Of a stretch of DNA of 64,000 bases, positions 6,582-15,612 are shown piece after piece. The stretch covers positions 558,001 to 622,000 of the forward strand of contig NZ_VFYP01000001.1 of assembly GCF_006443685.1 (NCBI RefSeq). Direction: 5' to 3'. The position numbers were made by a program, and so were the translations under genes. The DNA is from Rhizobium glycinendophyticum. GTDB taxonomy: Bacteria; Pseudomonadota; Alphaproteobacteria; Rhizobiales; Rhizobiaceae. The notes under the pieces are model-generated. The model ran no database searches. It was not told the DNA's origin and saw nothing but the letters and a program-made list of their open reading frames with translations. The first letter of the stretch is position 1. The number at the start of each line of letters is the position of its first letter.

Positions 6582-9155
6582 CTAGCGCTTGCGGCGACCC
6601 TTGGGGGCAACGGTTGCGATGGGCGCCTCTGCCTTGCGGAAGTCGGCCCACGGATCGTTATCCAGATGCTCAAGCCGGCTCGGCGTATTCTCTACCGTGA
6701 AATAATTCGGCCCGATCCCTGGCCCCAGCTCCTCGAACGACAGCGGCATCGACACAGGCGCGCCGTCGCGGGCGCGCGTCGAATACGGTGCGACGGCTGT
6801 ATTGCCCCGACCGTTGCGCAGATAGTCGATGAGGATCTTGCCAGGGCGTTTCGCCTTGCTAATCGTCGCGACATAATCTTCAGGGCTGTCGGCGGCCATG
6901 CCATCGGCAAGCGCCTTCATCGCCGCTTTCACCGCCGGCCACTCCGCCTTCGGTTTCACGGGTGCCACCACATGCAGGCCCTTGCCGCCGGATGTCTTGA
7001 CGAAGCCGGTGAGGCCCATGTCCTCGAACCGCTGCCGCACTTCGAAGGCAGCCTTGATCACGCGCTCCCAACTGACGTCCGGACCGGGGTCGAGGTCGAT
7101 ATTGACCATGTCAGGCCGCTCCAGATCGCCCCCACGCGACCCCCAGGGATGGATCTCCAAGGCAGCCCCCTGCACGAGAGCCAACAGGCCGTCGAGATCG
7201 TGAATGCCGACGAGTGCCTCCTCGTCCTTCGGATCACGAATGGTGATGATTTCCTTGCGCATGCCCCGCCAGCCGTGTTTCTGGAAGAAGCAGGTGCCTG
7301 AATGACCCTCCGGGCATCGCAACAAGGCGAGCGGCCGGTCGACAATGAAGGGCGCGATCCGCGGCCAGACCTGGACATAATAGTCGGCAAGGCCTTCTTT
7401 TGTGACGCCGGCTTCCGGCCAGTAGAGCCTGTCTGGATGGGTCAGAGGAACGCTGCGTTTCGCCGCGGCCCCGGCCGCAGCGCGTGCCTTGCTTGAGGGT
7501 TTCTCCCCTGTCTTCGGTTCGCTTTCCTGGATGACCTCACTCGCTTTCTTGTCTTCGCGCAGTCCCCGGAATGACGCGTGCCGAAGATGCGCGTCCCCGG
7601 TCCAGCCGCGGAATTCGACTTCCGCCACGAGGTTGGGAGCGACGAAAACGGCATCCTTCCGCTCCGGTCCGGTCAGCTTTTGGGCAAAGGAGCTCTTAGC
7701 CTGTACCAGGGGCTGAAGCCGCTGGAACAACTGTCTTGCGAGGCTCTGGCTGTAACCTGTCCCAACGCGGCCGACATGGCGCAACCCGCCCTTATCGTTT
7801 ACGCCCATGATCAGGGAACCGATGGCCTTTTCCGAGACGGACGAAGGGACATAACCCCCGATCACCAGTTCCTGACGCGCCGTACATTTTGACTTGACCC
7901 AGTCACGTCCGCGGCCGGAGCGATAGGGTGCGTCGGCAACCTTGGAGATCACGCCCTCAAGGCTGAGGCGACAGGCATGTTTTAAGACGAGATCACCACT
8001 CTCATCGAAATGAGAGGAATACTTGAGCGGCCCGTCGACTTCTGAGAGCAGAGGCTCCAGGAGAGACTTGCGATCCATCAGCGAAACGCCGGTGAGATCC
8101 TGTCCGTCAAGATGCATCAGATCGAAGATGTAGTAGACAAAGCGGTCGCTGCGCCCGTCGCTGAGATCGGCCTGTAAAAGAGAGAAATCGCTGCTGCCAT
8201 TGCCGGTCTCGACCACGATCTCGCCATCGAGCAGTGCCGTCTGAACAGGTAGGCCCTTCAATGCTGTGTGGATCGCCTCGCCAAAACGTTCGGTCCAGTC
8301 GAGCCCTGTGCGGGTGAGAAGCTTGATCTCGCCATGATCGATCCGGGCTTCCATCCGATAGCCGTCGAGCTTGATCTCATGCAGCCAACGGCCTCCCTTA
8401 GGCACGGACTTGACCAGTGTTGCGAGCGCCGGTGGAACGAAGTCCGGTAATTGTCCTGGCTTCGCGCCTTTAATCTTATCAGCCGCTTCGGGCGCTGAGG
8501 CAGCCTTCACTGCCGCGACTTTCGACTTGCTGTTGGTCCTGGCCGCCCCCTTCGTCTCGGTGCCGCGAGAGTTCCAAACCTTTGCCTTCCCGTCGCCTTT
8601 CAGGCTCTCGATCGGGCGCCCGCTTTTCACCGACAGCGGCATTTCCTCGATGATGTCAGGGTCATCCGCAGCGCGAGCAAACTCGTCATCTCCCTTGATC
8701 AGCAGCCAGTTTTCCCGCGTTTCGCCCTCTCGGCCCGCCATCCGCACCAGATGCCAGTGGCCGTGCAGCTTTTCTCCCTCGAGGGAGAATTCCAGATGCC
8801 CCTTCTTGTAACCCTTCGCCGGATCATGAAGTGGTTCCCAGCAGCCACGGTCCCAGACGATCACCTCGCCCGATCCGTATTGTCCGGGTGGTATGACGCC
8901 TTCGAAATCGCCGTAAGCCAGCGGATGATCCTCGACATGCACCGCGAGCCGCTTCTCGCCGGGAACCAGACTCGGACCGCGCGTCACTGCCCAGCTTTTC
9001 AGCACCCCGTTCATTTCCAGGCGGAAATCATAGTGCAGCCGGCGAGCGGCGTGCTTCTGGATGACGAAGCTGTTGCCTTTCGTTTTCACCGCGGCCGCCT
9101 TCGGCTCCGGCGTTGCCTTGAAATCGCGCTTGCGCCGATACTCCGACAGCGACAT
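6582..9155 (-). CDS. ligD: ATP-dependent DNA ligase LigD (phosphoesterase-ligase-polymerase)
   Basis: Encodes 857 residues with all three LigD domains. The 3'-phosphoesterase domain is about 1-190 (FVIQKHAARRLHYDFRLE with the conserved His and Asp/Arg, then HVEDHPLAYGDFEG). The ligase domain is about 235-540, with the catalytic lysine in EIKLDGYR at residue 262. The primase-polymerase domain is about 570-850 (LTHPDRLYWPE, DLDPGPDVSW with the metal-binding acids, SGGKGLHVVAPV). The order PE-LIG-POL is common in proteobacteria; mycobacteria have POL first. It processes and seals broken ends bound by Ku. It starts two bases after the stop of the second ku gene, so they form one operon. Confidence 0.95.
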   Translation of the reverse strand: MSLSEYRRKRDFKATPEPKAAAVKTKGNSFVIQKHAARRLHYDFRLEMNGVLKSWAVTRGPSLVPGEKRLAVHVEDHPLAYGDFEGVIPPGQYGSGEVIVWDRGCWEPLHDPAKGYKKGHLEFSLEGEKLHGHWHLVRMAGREGETRENWLLIKGDDEFARAADDPDIIEEMPLSVKSGRPIESLKGDGKAKVWNSRGTETKGAARTNSKSKVAAVKAASAPEAADKIKGAKPGQLPDFVPPALATLVKSVPKGGRWLHEIKLDGYRMEARIDHGEIKLLTRTGLDWTERFGEAIHTALKGLPVQTALLDGEIVVETGNGSSDFSLLQADLSDGRSDRFVYYIFDLMHLDGQDLTGVSLMDRKSLLEPLLSEVDGPLKYSSHFDESGDLVLKHACRLSLEGVISKVADAPYRSGRGRDWVKSKCTARQELVIGGYVPSSVSEKAIGSLIMGVNDKGGLRHVGRVGTGYSQSLARQLFQRLQPLVQAKSSFAQKLTGPERKDAVFVAPNLVAEVEFRGWTGDAHLRHASFRGLREDKKASEVIQESEPKTGEKPSSKARAAAGAAAKRSVPLTHPDRLYWPEAGVTKEGLADYYVQVWPRIAPFIVDRPLALLRCPEGHSGTCFFQKHGWRGMRKEIITIRDPKDEEALVGIHDLDGLLALVQGAALEIHPWGSRGGDLERPDMVNIDLDPGPDVSWERVIKAAFEVRQRFEDMGLTGFVKTSGGKGLHVVAPVKPKAEWPAVKAAMKALADGMAADSPEDYVATISKAKRPGKILIDYLRNGRGNTAVAPYSTRARDGAPVSMPLSFEELGPGIGPNYFTVENTPSRLEHLDNDPWADFRKAEAPIATVAPKGRRKR

Positions 9156-9157
9156 GG

Positions 9158-10012
9158 TCAGCTAGCCTTCTTCTGCCGCGCTGCGGGCGCGGGTGTCTTG
9201 CGGTCTTTTGCGGGCCTGCCCGTGGCTTTGGTGTCGCTGGCGGCACCTGCGCTTTTACGCAGCGCGTCCAGAAGACTCGTCACATTCGCCGCCTTGCGTT
9301 TCGGCAATTTCTTCGGCTTGCGCCCCGCAATCTTGGCACGCACCAGCTCAGCCAGCGCTTCTTCATAGCGGTCTTCGAAGCCCGCTGGGTCGAAGGTACC
9401 CATCTTTGTATCGATGATGTGGCGCGCCAGAGCGAGCATTTCGGGATCGATCTTCAATTTCCGAATTTCGCCGAAACTTTCCGCCGGATCGCGCACTTCG
9501 TAATCGTAATTCAAGGTTGTCGCGATGAGGCCCCGACCCTGCGGGCGGATCAACACACTGCGAACCCGGCGGAAAAGCACGGTCTGTGCCACCGCAGCCA
9601 CCTTGGCCGCCTCCATGCTGTCCCGGATCAGGTCATAGGCCTCGATAGACTGGGCATCGGCCGGCGCCAGGAAATAGGGGCGCTCGAGATAAAGCGTATC
9701 AATCTCCGAACAGGGCAGAAACGCCGACATTTCAAGCCGCTTGTCACTATCGGGCACGGCCTGCCGGATCTCGTCGGCTTCCAGTATCACCGTCTTGCCG
9801 TCAGCTTGATCATATCCTTTGACGAGGTCATCCTTGTCGACTGGCTTGCCGGTGTCCTCGTCGACATATTGCCGCCGTACACGGTTGCCGGTGTCCCGGT
9901 TGATGATGTGAAACGATGTGCGTTCCTGCGCATCGATCGCGGAATGGAGCGCGACTGCGCATCCCACGTCTCCGATCGCCAGATATCCTTTCCAGATCGC
10001 CCGTGCACTCAC
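9158..10012 (-). CDS. ku: non-homologous end-joining protein Ku (copy 2)
   Basis: Encodes 284 residues from a GTG at 10012. A TTG two codons upstream (10018) is open too, but the GGGAG ribosome site is six bases before the GTG and abuts the TTG, so the GTG is preferred. The core has AIWKGYLAIGDVGCAVAL, FHIINRDTGNRV, QYVDEDTGKPV and PYFLAPAD, clearly homologous to copy 1 but well diverged. The basic tail is longer (GRKPKKLPKRKAA and later Lys/Ala/Pro repeats). It is cotranscribed with ligD and has its own general-stress promoter about 25 bases upstream. The two Ku proteins could form homodimers or a heterodimer. Confidence 0.93.
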   Translation of the reverse strand: MSARAIWKGYLAIGDVGCAVALHSAIDAQERTSFHIINRDTGNRVRRQYVDEDTGKPVDKDDLVKGYDQADGKTVILEADEIRQAVPDSDKRLEMSAFLPCSEIDTLYLERPYFLAPADAQSIEAYDLIRDSMEAAKVAAVAQTVLFRRVRSVLIRPQGRGLIATTLNYDYEVRDPAESFGEIRKLKIDPEMLALARHIIDTKMGTFDPAGFEDRYEEALAELVRAKIAGRKPKKLPKRKAANVTSLLDALRKSAGAASDTKATGRPAKDRKTPAPAARQKKAS

Positions 10013-10037
10013 GTCCAACTCCCGATGTTTCGCATCG

Positions 10038-10063
10038 AACGAGTGCCGAGACAGCTTTGTTCC
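10038..10063 (-). promoter_or_regulatory. general-stress (EcfG/RpoE2) promoter for ku2-ligD
   Basis: On the minus strand GGAAC (10063-10059), 17 bases, CGTT (10041-10038). The match to the consensus is perfect and the predicted leader is only about 20 bases, which also supports the GTG start at 10012. Confidence 0.75.
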
Positions 10064-10429
10064 ACTGTGCTGCTTTGTGCGGAAAGCATGGCCTCAGACG
10101 GCCCAAACAAAAATGATCGCTAATATTAGCTGCATCAGGACAACGTTGGAGCGTTATTAACCTTCAGGCAAGGAATTAACCATAAACATGAGTGGACACG
10201 TCGGAGTGGGACTCACCTCGAGTTTCCTTCGGGCATGACGCCGTCCCGTCGTACCGGTTTTGGTCCGGTTTGAAATGTTCATGGAATTTGTTCGACGAAA
10301 CACCTGTCCCTGACGCGGATGGCAACGGAGACGTCATGTCTTCGCTCCTCCCGGTCATGTCGAACAGGGAACGCGCCGAACCGACGGGGAAGCACCGGTC
10401 TCTAAAGAGCCGGCGGCGATGCGGTAGGA
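10064..10429 (+). promoter_or_regulatory. promoter and leader region of the che operon
   Basis: No gene is supported in this gap. An AT-richer stretch at 10105-10195 carries TTAAC-type repeats (TTATTAACC and AATTAACC, 10155-10180) around TTCAGGCAAG (10163-10172), which is one mismatch from the TTCRCGCAAG motif found before the flagellar operons. Transcription of icpA probably starts here, giving a leader of roughly 200 bases or more. Open frames in the rest look like chance. Confidence 0.4.
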
Positions 10430-12067
10430 ATGACAAGTCAGGGCATGTCGACGGAGCGGGCGGCGGGATCACAGGCGGGAAGCCTGCGCGACCGGCTGCG
10501 CTTTGCCGGCCTCGACGAAGCCCAGTGCGACCTGCTTCGCCAGAATCGTCACCTGCTCTCACCGCAATTGAAGACCGCTCTTCGTGATCTCTTTCAGCGC
10601 CTGCAAACGTCACCCGATGCGGCCCGCGTCTTTACCAGTGAGCGGCAATACGACCGTCTTCACGATCTTCTGTCCTCCCACTGGGACGTGCTGACCGATG
10701 CCCGCTTCGATGCTCTCTATGCAGAGCGGGTTAAGGTTCTCTCCGACAGCGAAAGCCGCATGGGTCTCGATCCGCGCTGGCACATCGCGGGCCATGCTGT
10801 GGTGCTGGAACATCTCGTCATGGCCGTCGTCTCCGAGGCCAGCGGCTCCGGCCTGCTGCCCTCCAGTCGACGCAAGCAGCGCGAGATAACAGATCTCGTC
10901 GGCTCTCTCATTCGGCTGGTCATGGTCGATGTCGAAATCGCCGTCTCGCTGCGCTTCAACGAACTACGCCTCAAGCATCACCGCGACCTCGCCGCGCAGC
11001 GGGCCGAAGACCGCGCCGAGTTCGAGGCGATCTTCCGACCTGTCATCGATGGACTTGCAGAAGGTGACCTGACCGTCCGCATCGCCGCAGACGTGCCCGA
11101 CGCCTTTTCCGACCTGTCCACGCGCATGAACGATGCCCTCGAACACTTGCAGTCTGCCTTCCTGGCGTCCGAGGAGAAGCTGGTGCGCGCCCGGGGCACA
11201 ACCGAGCAACTGGCACAGGCTGCCCAGGATTACGCAGGGCGCGTGGATGTCCAGTCAGAGGCGCTCAACGAAACAGGTCGCGCCCTCGAAACATTGACGG
11301 CCGGCGTCCGCGATAGCGTTGCCCGCACGAGAAAGGCCGAAGGGAGCGTCGCCGCCACCCGCCAGTCGGTCGAAGCGAGCGGCCGGGTGGTCGGCGAAGC
11401 GATCGCCGCCATGGCCGACATCGAAACCTCGGCGGAACAGATCGGCCACATCATCGGCGCGATCGACGAGATCGCCTTCCAGACCAATCTTCTCGCCTTG
11501 AATGCGGGGATCGAGGCCGCCCGTGCCGGAGATAGCGGCCGTGGCTTCGCAGTTGTTGCTCAGGAAGTCCGGGCGCTGGCACAGCGCTCTGCAGATGCCG
11601 CTCGGGAGATCAAGTCCCTTGTCACGACGACGAAGAACCAGGTTTCGGCCGGCGTTGACATGGTTGCAAGAACCCAAGGCGCCATTGCCGATATCGTGGT
11701 GCAGGTCGGAGACATCAGCGGCACCGTGTCCGATCTCGCCCGTGAAACCGATCTGCATGCTGGTGAACTCGGTAGCCTGACCTCAACGGTGGCCGGGATC
11801 GGCGTTGACCTTTCCGGCACGGCCGATCTTGCCCGTGGCGCCAGCCAGGGCTCGCAGGATCTGCATGCCGTCATTCTCGAACTCGGTGCGACGATCCGCG
11901 AATTCCACATCGAGCGCCAGTCGCGTGCTCCCCGGAGTTCACCGCAGATTCAGATCTCTGGCGGGCGCAACGGCGCAGGCACGGGAATGCAGCCAACTGC
12001 GACACACGCGGAGACGCTGGAAGAAGACTTTGGAATGTCCTTCCCACTCGCAGGGCTGGGAGGTTGA
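10430..12067 (+). CDS. icpA: soluble globin-coupled chemoreceptor IcpA
   Basis: Encodes 545 residues and has no membrane segment. Residues about 20-190 resemble a protoglobin sensor domain of the HemAT class ([15 protein letters not shown], then [19 protein letters not shown]). A HAMP-like piece ([12 protein letters not shown]) follows near 205-255. The signalling domain is near 260-500, with the hairpin tip [19 protein letters not shown] that contacts CheA and CheW. It is the first gene of the che operon, as in other rhizobia. The residue that aligns with the heme-ligating proximal histidine appears to be Glu108, so heme binding is doubtful. Start uncertain: the ATG at 10430 abuts TAGGA, and an ATG at 10445 is also possible. 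Confidence 0.88.
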   Translation: MTSQGMSTERAAGSQAGSLRDRLRFAGLDEAQCDLLRQNRHLLSPQLKTALRDLFQRLQTSPDAARVFTSERQYDRLHDLLSSHWDVLTDARFDALYAERVKVLSDSESRMGLDPRWHIAGHAVVLEHLVMAVVSEASGSGLLPSSRRKQREITDLVGSLIRLVMVDVEIAVSLRFNELRLKHHRDLAAQRAEDRAEFEAIFRPVIDGLAEGDLTVRIAADVPDAFSDLSTRMNDALEHLQSAFLASEEKLVRARGTTEQLAQAAQDYAGRVDVQSEALNETGRALETLTAGVRDSVARTRKAEGSVAATRQSVEASGRVVGEAIAAMADIETSAEQIGHIIGAIDEIAFQTNLLALNAGIEAARAGDSGRGFAVVAQEVRALAQRSADAAREIKSLVTTTKNQVSAGVDMVARTQGAIADIVVQVGDISGTVSDLARETDLHAGELGSLTSTVAGIGVDLSGTADLARGASQGSQDLHAVILELGATIREFHIERQSRAPRSSPQIQISGGRNGAGTGMQPTATHAETLEEDFGMSFPLAGLGG

Positions 12068-12197
12068 GAAGATTGTTTACCACCATACGCTACAACAGGA
12101 TTCGACGGGCGTGCAATCCGATCAGAGCGGCGGTGAAAAGTTCAACCGCTGAAGGCTGTTCGCATGGTTGCGGGGGCACCGTGAGACAAGGAAAGAA

Positions 12198-12500
12198 ATG
12201 ATGGCAAGTAAGAAAGGCGAACAGAAAGGTCTGAAACTGGCTGCGGTATTGGATCTGAACGAGGCATCCAATCTCAAGGCCAATCTTCTGGCCATGCGCG
12301 GTGCACCTCTCACCATCGATGCCTCGGGCGTCGAGCGGCTTGGCGCCCAATGTGCACAGGTTCTGCTGGCAGCAGCCAAGGCCTGGGAAGTCGACAAGCA
12401 TCCCTTCTCGTTTGGAAAGGCCTCGGAGGCTTTTCTCAAAACCCTTCAATTGATTGGCGTGAATATCGATCATCTGCTCGCTAAGGAGATCCGGCAGTGA
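12198..12500 (+). CDS. cheS: chemotaxis STAS-domain protein CheS
   Basis: Encodes 100 residues with a STAS-like fold: LAAVLDLNEASNLKANLL, APLTIDASGVERLGAQCAQ and SEAFLKTLQLIG. In S. meliloti the equivalent small protein between icpA and cheY1 is CheS, which binds CheA and speeds loss of phosphate from the CheY1 sink (published function, from memory). The usual STAS phosphorylation serine could be the Ser in DASGVERLG, but this is unverified. Start: ATG at 12198 or 12201, both after AAGGAAAG. It overlaps cheY1 by four bases. Rhizobia lack CheZ, so this protein is part of the alternative signal-termination scheme. Confidence 0.85.
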   Translation: MMASKKGEQKGLKLAAVLDLNEASNLKANLLAMRGAPLTIDASGVERLGAQCAQVLLAAAKAWEVDKHPFSFGKASEAFLKTLQLIGVNIDHLLAKEIRQ

Positions 12501-12862
12501 AGAAAAAAGTACTTACAGTGGATGACTCCAGAACCATTCGGAACATGCTTCTGGTCACCTTGAACAACGCAGGCTTCGAAACCATCCAGGCCGAAGACGG
12601 CGTTGAGGGTCTGGAAGTTCTCGAAGAATGCAATCCCGACGTTATCGTGACCGATATCAACATGCCGCGTCTCGACGGCTTCGGCTTCATCGAAGGCGTG
12701 CGCCGCAACGAGAAGTATCGCGCAGTTCCGATCCTGGTCCTCACCACGGAAAGCGATGCCGAAAAGAAGAACCGGGCTCGCCAGGCTGGCGCTACCGGCT
12801 GGATCGTCAAGCCGTTCGATCCGACCAAGCTGATCGATGCCATTGAGCGTGTAACCGCCTAA
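12497..12862 (+). CDS. cheY1: chemotaxis response regulator CheY1
   Basis: Encodes 121 residues, a single receiver domain. Acidic pocket Asp9 and Asp10, phosphoacceptor Asp53 (VIVTDINMPRLDG), the Thr pair in LVLTTESDA and Lys in IVKPF are all present. In the two-CheY rhizobial system CheY1 acts mainly as a phosphate sink for CheY2 (family knowledge). The start is a GTG overlapping the cheS stop, with AAGGAG upstream. cheA follows after 16 bases. Confidence 0.95.
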   Translation: MKKKVLTVDDSRTIRNMLLVTLNNAGFETIQAEDGVEGLEVLEECNPDVIVTDINMPRLDGFGFIEGVRRNEKYRAVPILVLTTESDAEKKNRARQAGATGWIVKPFDPTKLIDAIERVTA

Positions 12863-12878
12863 GCCAGGAATTTTTCCT

Positions 12879-15140
12879 ATGGATATGAACGAAATCAAAG
12901 AGATCTTCTTCCAGGAATGCGAGGAGCAGCTTGCGGAACTGGAATCCGGTCTTCTGAAAATGAATGACGGAGATCGCGATCCGGAAACGGTCAATGCCGT
13001 GTTCCGGGCCGTTCACTCCATCAAGGGCGGCGCTGGCGCTTTCGGTCTCGACGACCTGGTAGCCTTCGCGCACGTCTTTGAAACGACTCTTGATTGCGTT
13101 CGATCCAACAAGCTGGACCCTGGCCCCGAAGTCATGAAGGTCATGCTGAAGTCGGCCGACGTTCTCGCCGACCTGGTGACCGCATCCCGCGATGGTATCG
13201 GTGTCGATCCGGGCCGTTCGAGCGGCCTCGTCAAGGAACTCGAAGCGCTGGCCAATGGCGAGGTGCCAGCTCCTTCCGCAGCTCCTGTCGCAGCTCCAGC
13301 TCCGAAACCGGTCGCAGCCGCCCCCGCGCCGTCTGACGACAGCGGCTTCCAGCCCATTCCCTTCACCTTCGATGGCTTCGGTGGCGAAGAAGAGCAGACC
13401 GTCGTTGCTTCGACTTTCGATGTCACCTTCAAGCCGCGTCGTGAGCTCTATTCCAAGGGCAACGAGGCAGCTCTCCTGCTCAGAGATCTGTCGCGCCTTG
13501 GCGAGATGAGCATCCACTGCGACACCGATGGGCTGCCGCCGCTCGACGAGATGGATCCGGAAGCTGCCTATTTCAGCTGGAAGATCCAGATTACTGCCGA
13601 AAAGGGTGAAGAGGGCATTCGCCAGGTCTTTGAATTTGCCGAGTGGGATTGCGACCTCGAAATCAAGGTTGTCGAGGCGGAAACGAAGGCGCCCGGCGAA
13701 GAACTACCGATGGTTCCGGTTCCGTTTGATCTCTCGGCTCTCGACGAAGGTCCGGAGCCTGATGGTGACAACGGTACGCAGGAGGCTGTCACGGCCGCCG
13801 TTGCAGCCGCAGAAACCGCATCCAACGTCATGAAGATGGCGGCCGGTGCCGCAAAGCCTGAAAAGAAGGAATCGCCGGCAGCTGCCGCCGCCGCTGCTGC
13901 CGCTGCCGCAGCCGCCCAGGCCAACAGCGCCGCTGGTCAGACCATCCGTGTCGATCTCGACCGCGTCGACCGCCTGATCAACCTGGTGGGCGAGCTCGTC
14001 ATCAACCAGGCGATGCTCTCGCAGAGCGTCATCGAGAACGATGCGACCGGCACCTCGGCCGTCAACATGGGCCTCGACGAGCTGCAGCAGCTCACCCGCG
14101 AGATCCAGGATTCGGTCATGGCAATCCGCGCGCAGCCGGTGAAGCCCGTCTTCCAGCGCATGTCGCGCATTGTCCGCGAAGTGGCCGACATGGTCGGCAA
14201 GTCGATCCGCCTGGTCACGGAAGGTGAAAACACCGAAGTCGACAAGACGGTCATCGACAAGCTCGCCGAGCCTTTGACCCACATGATCCGCAATGCCGTC
14301 GACCACGGCATCGAAACCCCGGAAAAGCGTGCTGCCGCCGGCAAGAACCCGGAAGGCACGGTCAAGCTGACGGCGAAGCATCGCTCGGGCCGTATCGTCA
14401 TCGAACTCGTCGACGACGGCGCCGGCATCAACCGCGAACGTGTCCGCCAGAAGGCCATCGACAACGATCTGATTGCCGCCGATTCAAACCTGACGGACGA
14501 AGAGATCGACAACCTGATCTTTGCGCCTGGCTTCTCCACGGCAGACAAGATCTCGGACATCTCCGGCCGCGGCGTCGGCATGGACGTCGTCAAGCGCTCG
14601 ATCCAGGCTCTGGGTGGTCGTATCTCGATCACCTCGCGTCCGGGCCAGGGCTCGACCTTCACCATGAGCCTTCCGCTGACCCTCGCCGTCCTCGACGGCA
14701 TGGTGGTCACAGTGGCAGGTCAGACCCTCGTCGTTCCCTTGACGGCGATCGTCGAAACCCTGCAGCCGGAAGCGCAGAATATCCACTCCTTCGGTGCCAA
14801 TCAGCGCCTGATCTCGATCCGCAACTCCTTCTGCCCGCTGGTAGACGTCGGCCGGATCCTGAACTTCCGCGGCACCCAGGCAAATCCGATGGAAGGCGTT
14901 GCCCTCCTGGTCGAATCCGAAGGTGGTGGTCAGCGCGCCCTCATGGTCGATGCGATCCAGGGACAGCGTCAGGTCGTCATCAAGTCGCTTGAAGCGAACT
15001 ACACCCACGTGCCGGGTATCGCTGCTGCAACCATCCTCGGTGATGGCCGCGTCGCGCTGATCCTTGATGTGGATGCCGTCGTCGCCGCTTCCCGCGGTCA
15101 GTCACTCAGACAGGAAATGTCACTCGCCGTCGCAGGGTAA
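12879..15140 (+). CDS. cheA: chemotaxis histidine kinase CheA
   Basis: Encodes 753 residues. The P1 phosphotransfer domain carries His46 in AVHSIKGGAGAFG; a Pro/Ala linker is near 125-155; a P2-like CheY-binding region is near 175-270. A second linker, with a run of about 13 alanines near 330-345, leads to the dimerisation domain, then the ATPase core (HMIRNAVDHGIE, DDGAGIN, GRGVGMDVV) and the CheW-like P5 domain at the end. CheA autophosphorylates on His46 and passes phosphate to CheY1, CheY2 and CheB. Length and order fit the alphaproteobacterial family. Confidence 0.97.
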   Translation: MDMNEIKEIFFQECEEQLAELESGLLKMNDGDRDPETVNAVFRAVHSIKGGAGAFGLDDLVAFAHVFETTLDCVRSNKLDPGPEVMKVMLKSADVLADLVTASRDGIGVDPGRSSGLVKELEALANGEVPAPSAAPVAAPAPKPVAAAPAPSDDSGFQPIPFTFDGFGGEEEQTVVASTFDVTFKPRRELYSKGNEAALLLRDLSRLGEMSIHCDTDGLPPLDEMDPEAAYFSWKIQITAEKGEEGIRQVFEFAEWDCDLEIKVVEAETKAPGEELPMVPVPFDLSALDEGPEPDGDNGTQEAVTAAVAAAETASNVMKMAAGAAKPEKKESPAAAAAAAAAAAAAQANSAAGQTIRVDLDRVDRLINLVGELVINQAMLSQSVIENDATGTSAVNMGLDELQQLTREIQDSVMAIRAQPVKPVFQRMSRIVREVADMVGKSIRLVTEGENTEVDKTVIDKLAEPLTHMIRNAVDHGIETPEKRAAAGKNPEGTVKLTAKHRSGRIVIELVDDGAGINRERVRQKAIDNDLIAADSNLTDEEIDNLIFAPGFSTADKISDISGRGVGMDVVKRSIQALGGRISITSRPGQGSTFTMSLPLTLAVLDGMVVTVAGQTLVVPLTAIVETLQPEAQNIHSFGANQRLISIRNSFCPLVDVGRILNFRGTQANPMEGVALLVESEGGGQRALMVDAIQGQRQVVIKSLEANYTHVPGIAAATILGDGRVALILDVDAVVAASRGQSLRQEMSLAVAG

Positions 15141-15144
15141 TCGT

Positions 15145-15612
15145 ATGTCGTATGCGGTCAAAAACTTGATTGAAGGGGCCCGGGAGCTCATCGCCTTCCG
15201 GGTCGGCGATCAGGAATTTTGCGTGAACATCATGGCTGTAAGGGAGATCAGAGGCTGGACGCCCGTCACCCCGATGCCTCATGCGCCGCAATACGTCATG
15301 GGTGTGATCAATCTACGCGGCGCGGTCCTGCCGATTGTCGATCTCTCTTTGAGATTGGGCATGAAGTCCGCCGCTCCGACCGCGCGCCACGTCATCATCG
15401 TGGCGCAGGTAAAATCTAAGATCATCGGCCTTTTGGTCGATGCAGTGTCGGATATCCTCACGGTGACCGACGACAACATACAACCGACGCCGGAGATCTC
15501 CTCCGACCTCGAAAGACTATACGCTCGCGGCATTCTTGCGATCGACAAGCGGATGATCTGCTTGATCGAGCTTGGTGCTCTGTTCAACGACGCCGAAAGC
15601 GAGGCTGCATGA
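15145..15612 (+). CDS. cheW: chemotaxis coupling protein CheW
   Basis: Encodes 155 residues, a single CheW domain (ELIAFRVGDQEFCVNI, then MGVINLRGAVLPIVDL and the final strand ICLIEL). CheW links receptors to CheA. The ATG at 15145 lies four bases after the cheA stop, with only a weak ribosome site, consistent with translational coupling. The stop overlaps cheR by four bases (ATGA). The long frame to 15064 inside cheA is not needed. Confidence 0.95.
   Translation: MSYAVKNLIEGARELIAFRVGDQEFCVNIMAVREIRGWTPVTPMPHAPQYVMGVINLRGAVLPIVDLSLRLGMKSAAPTARHVIIVAQVKSKIIGLLVDAVSDILTVTDDNIQPTPEISSDLERLYARGILAIDKRMICLIELGALFNDAESEAA

Noticed and set aside
10176..10613. Open frames in both directions in the icpA upstream region
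   Set aside because: No ribosome sites, no domains, and Arg/Ser/Pro-rich chance composition; the region is better read as promoter and leader.
13860..13925. Run of alanine codons in cheA, considered as a slipped repeat or frameshift site
   Set aside because: Codons are mixed (GCC, GCT, GCA), the frame continues into the conserved kinase core, and alanine-rich linkers are common in alphaproteobacterial CheA.
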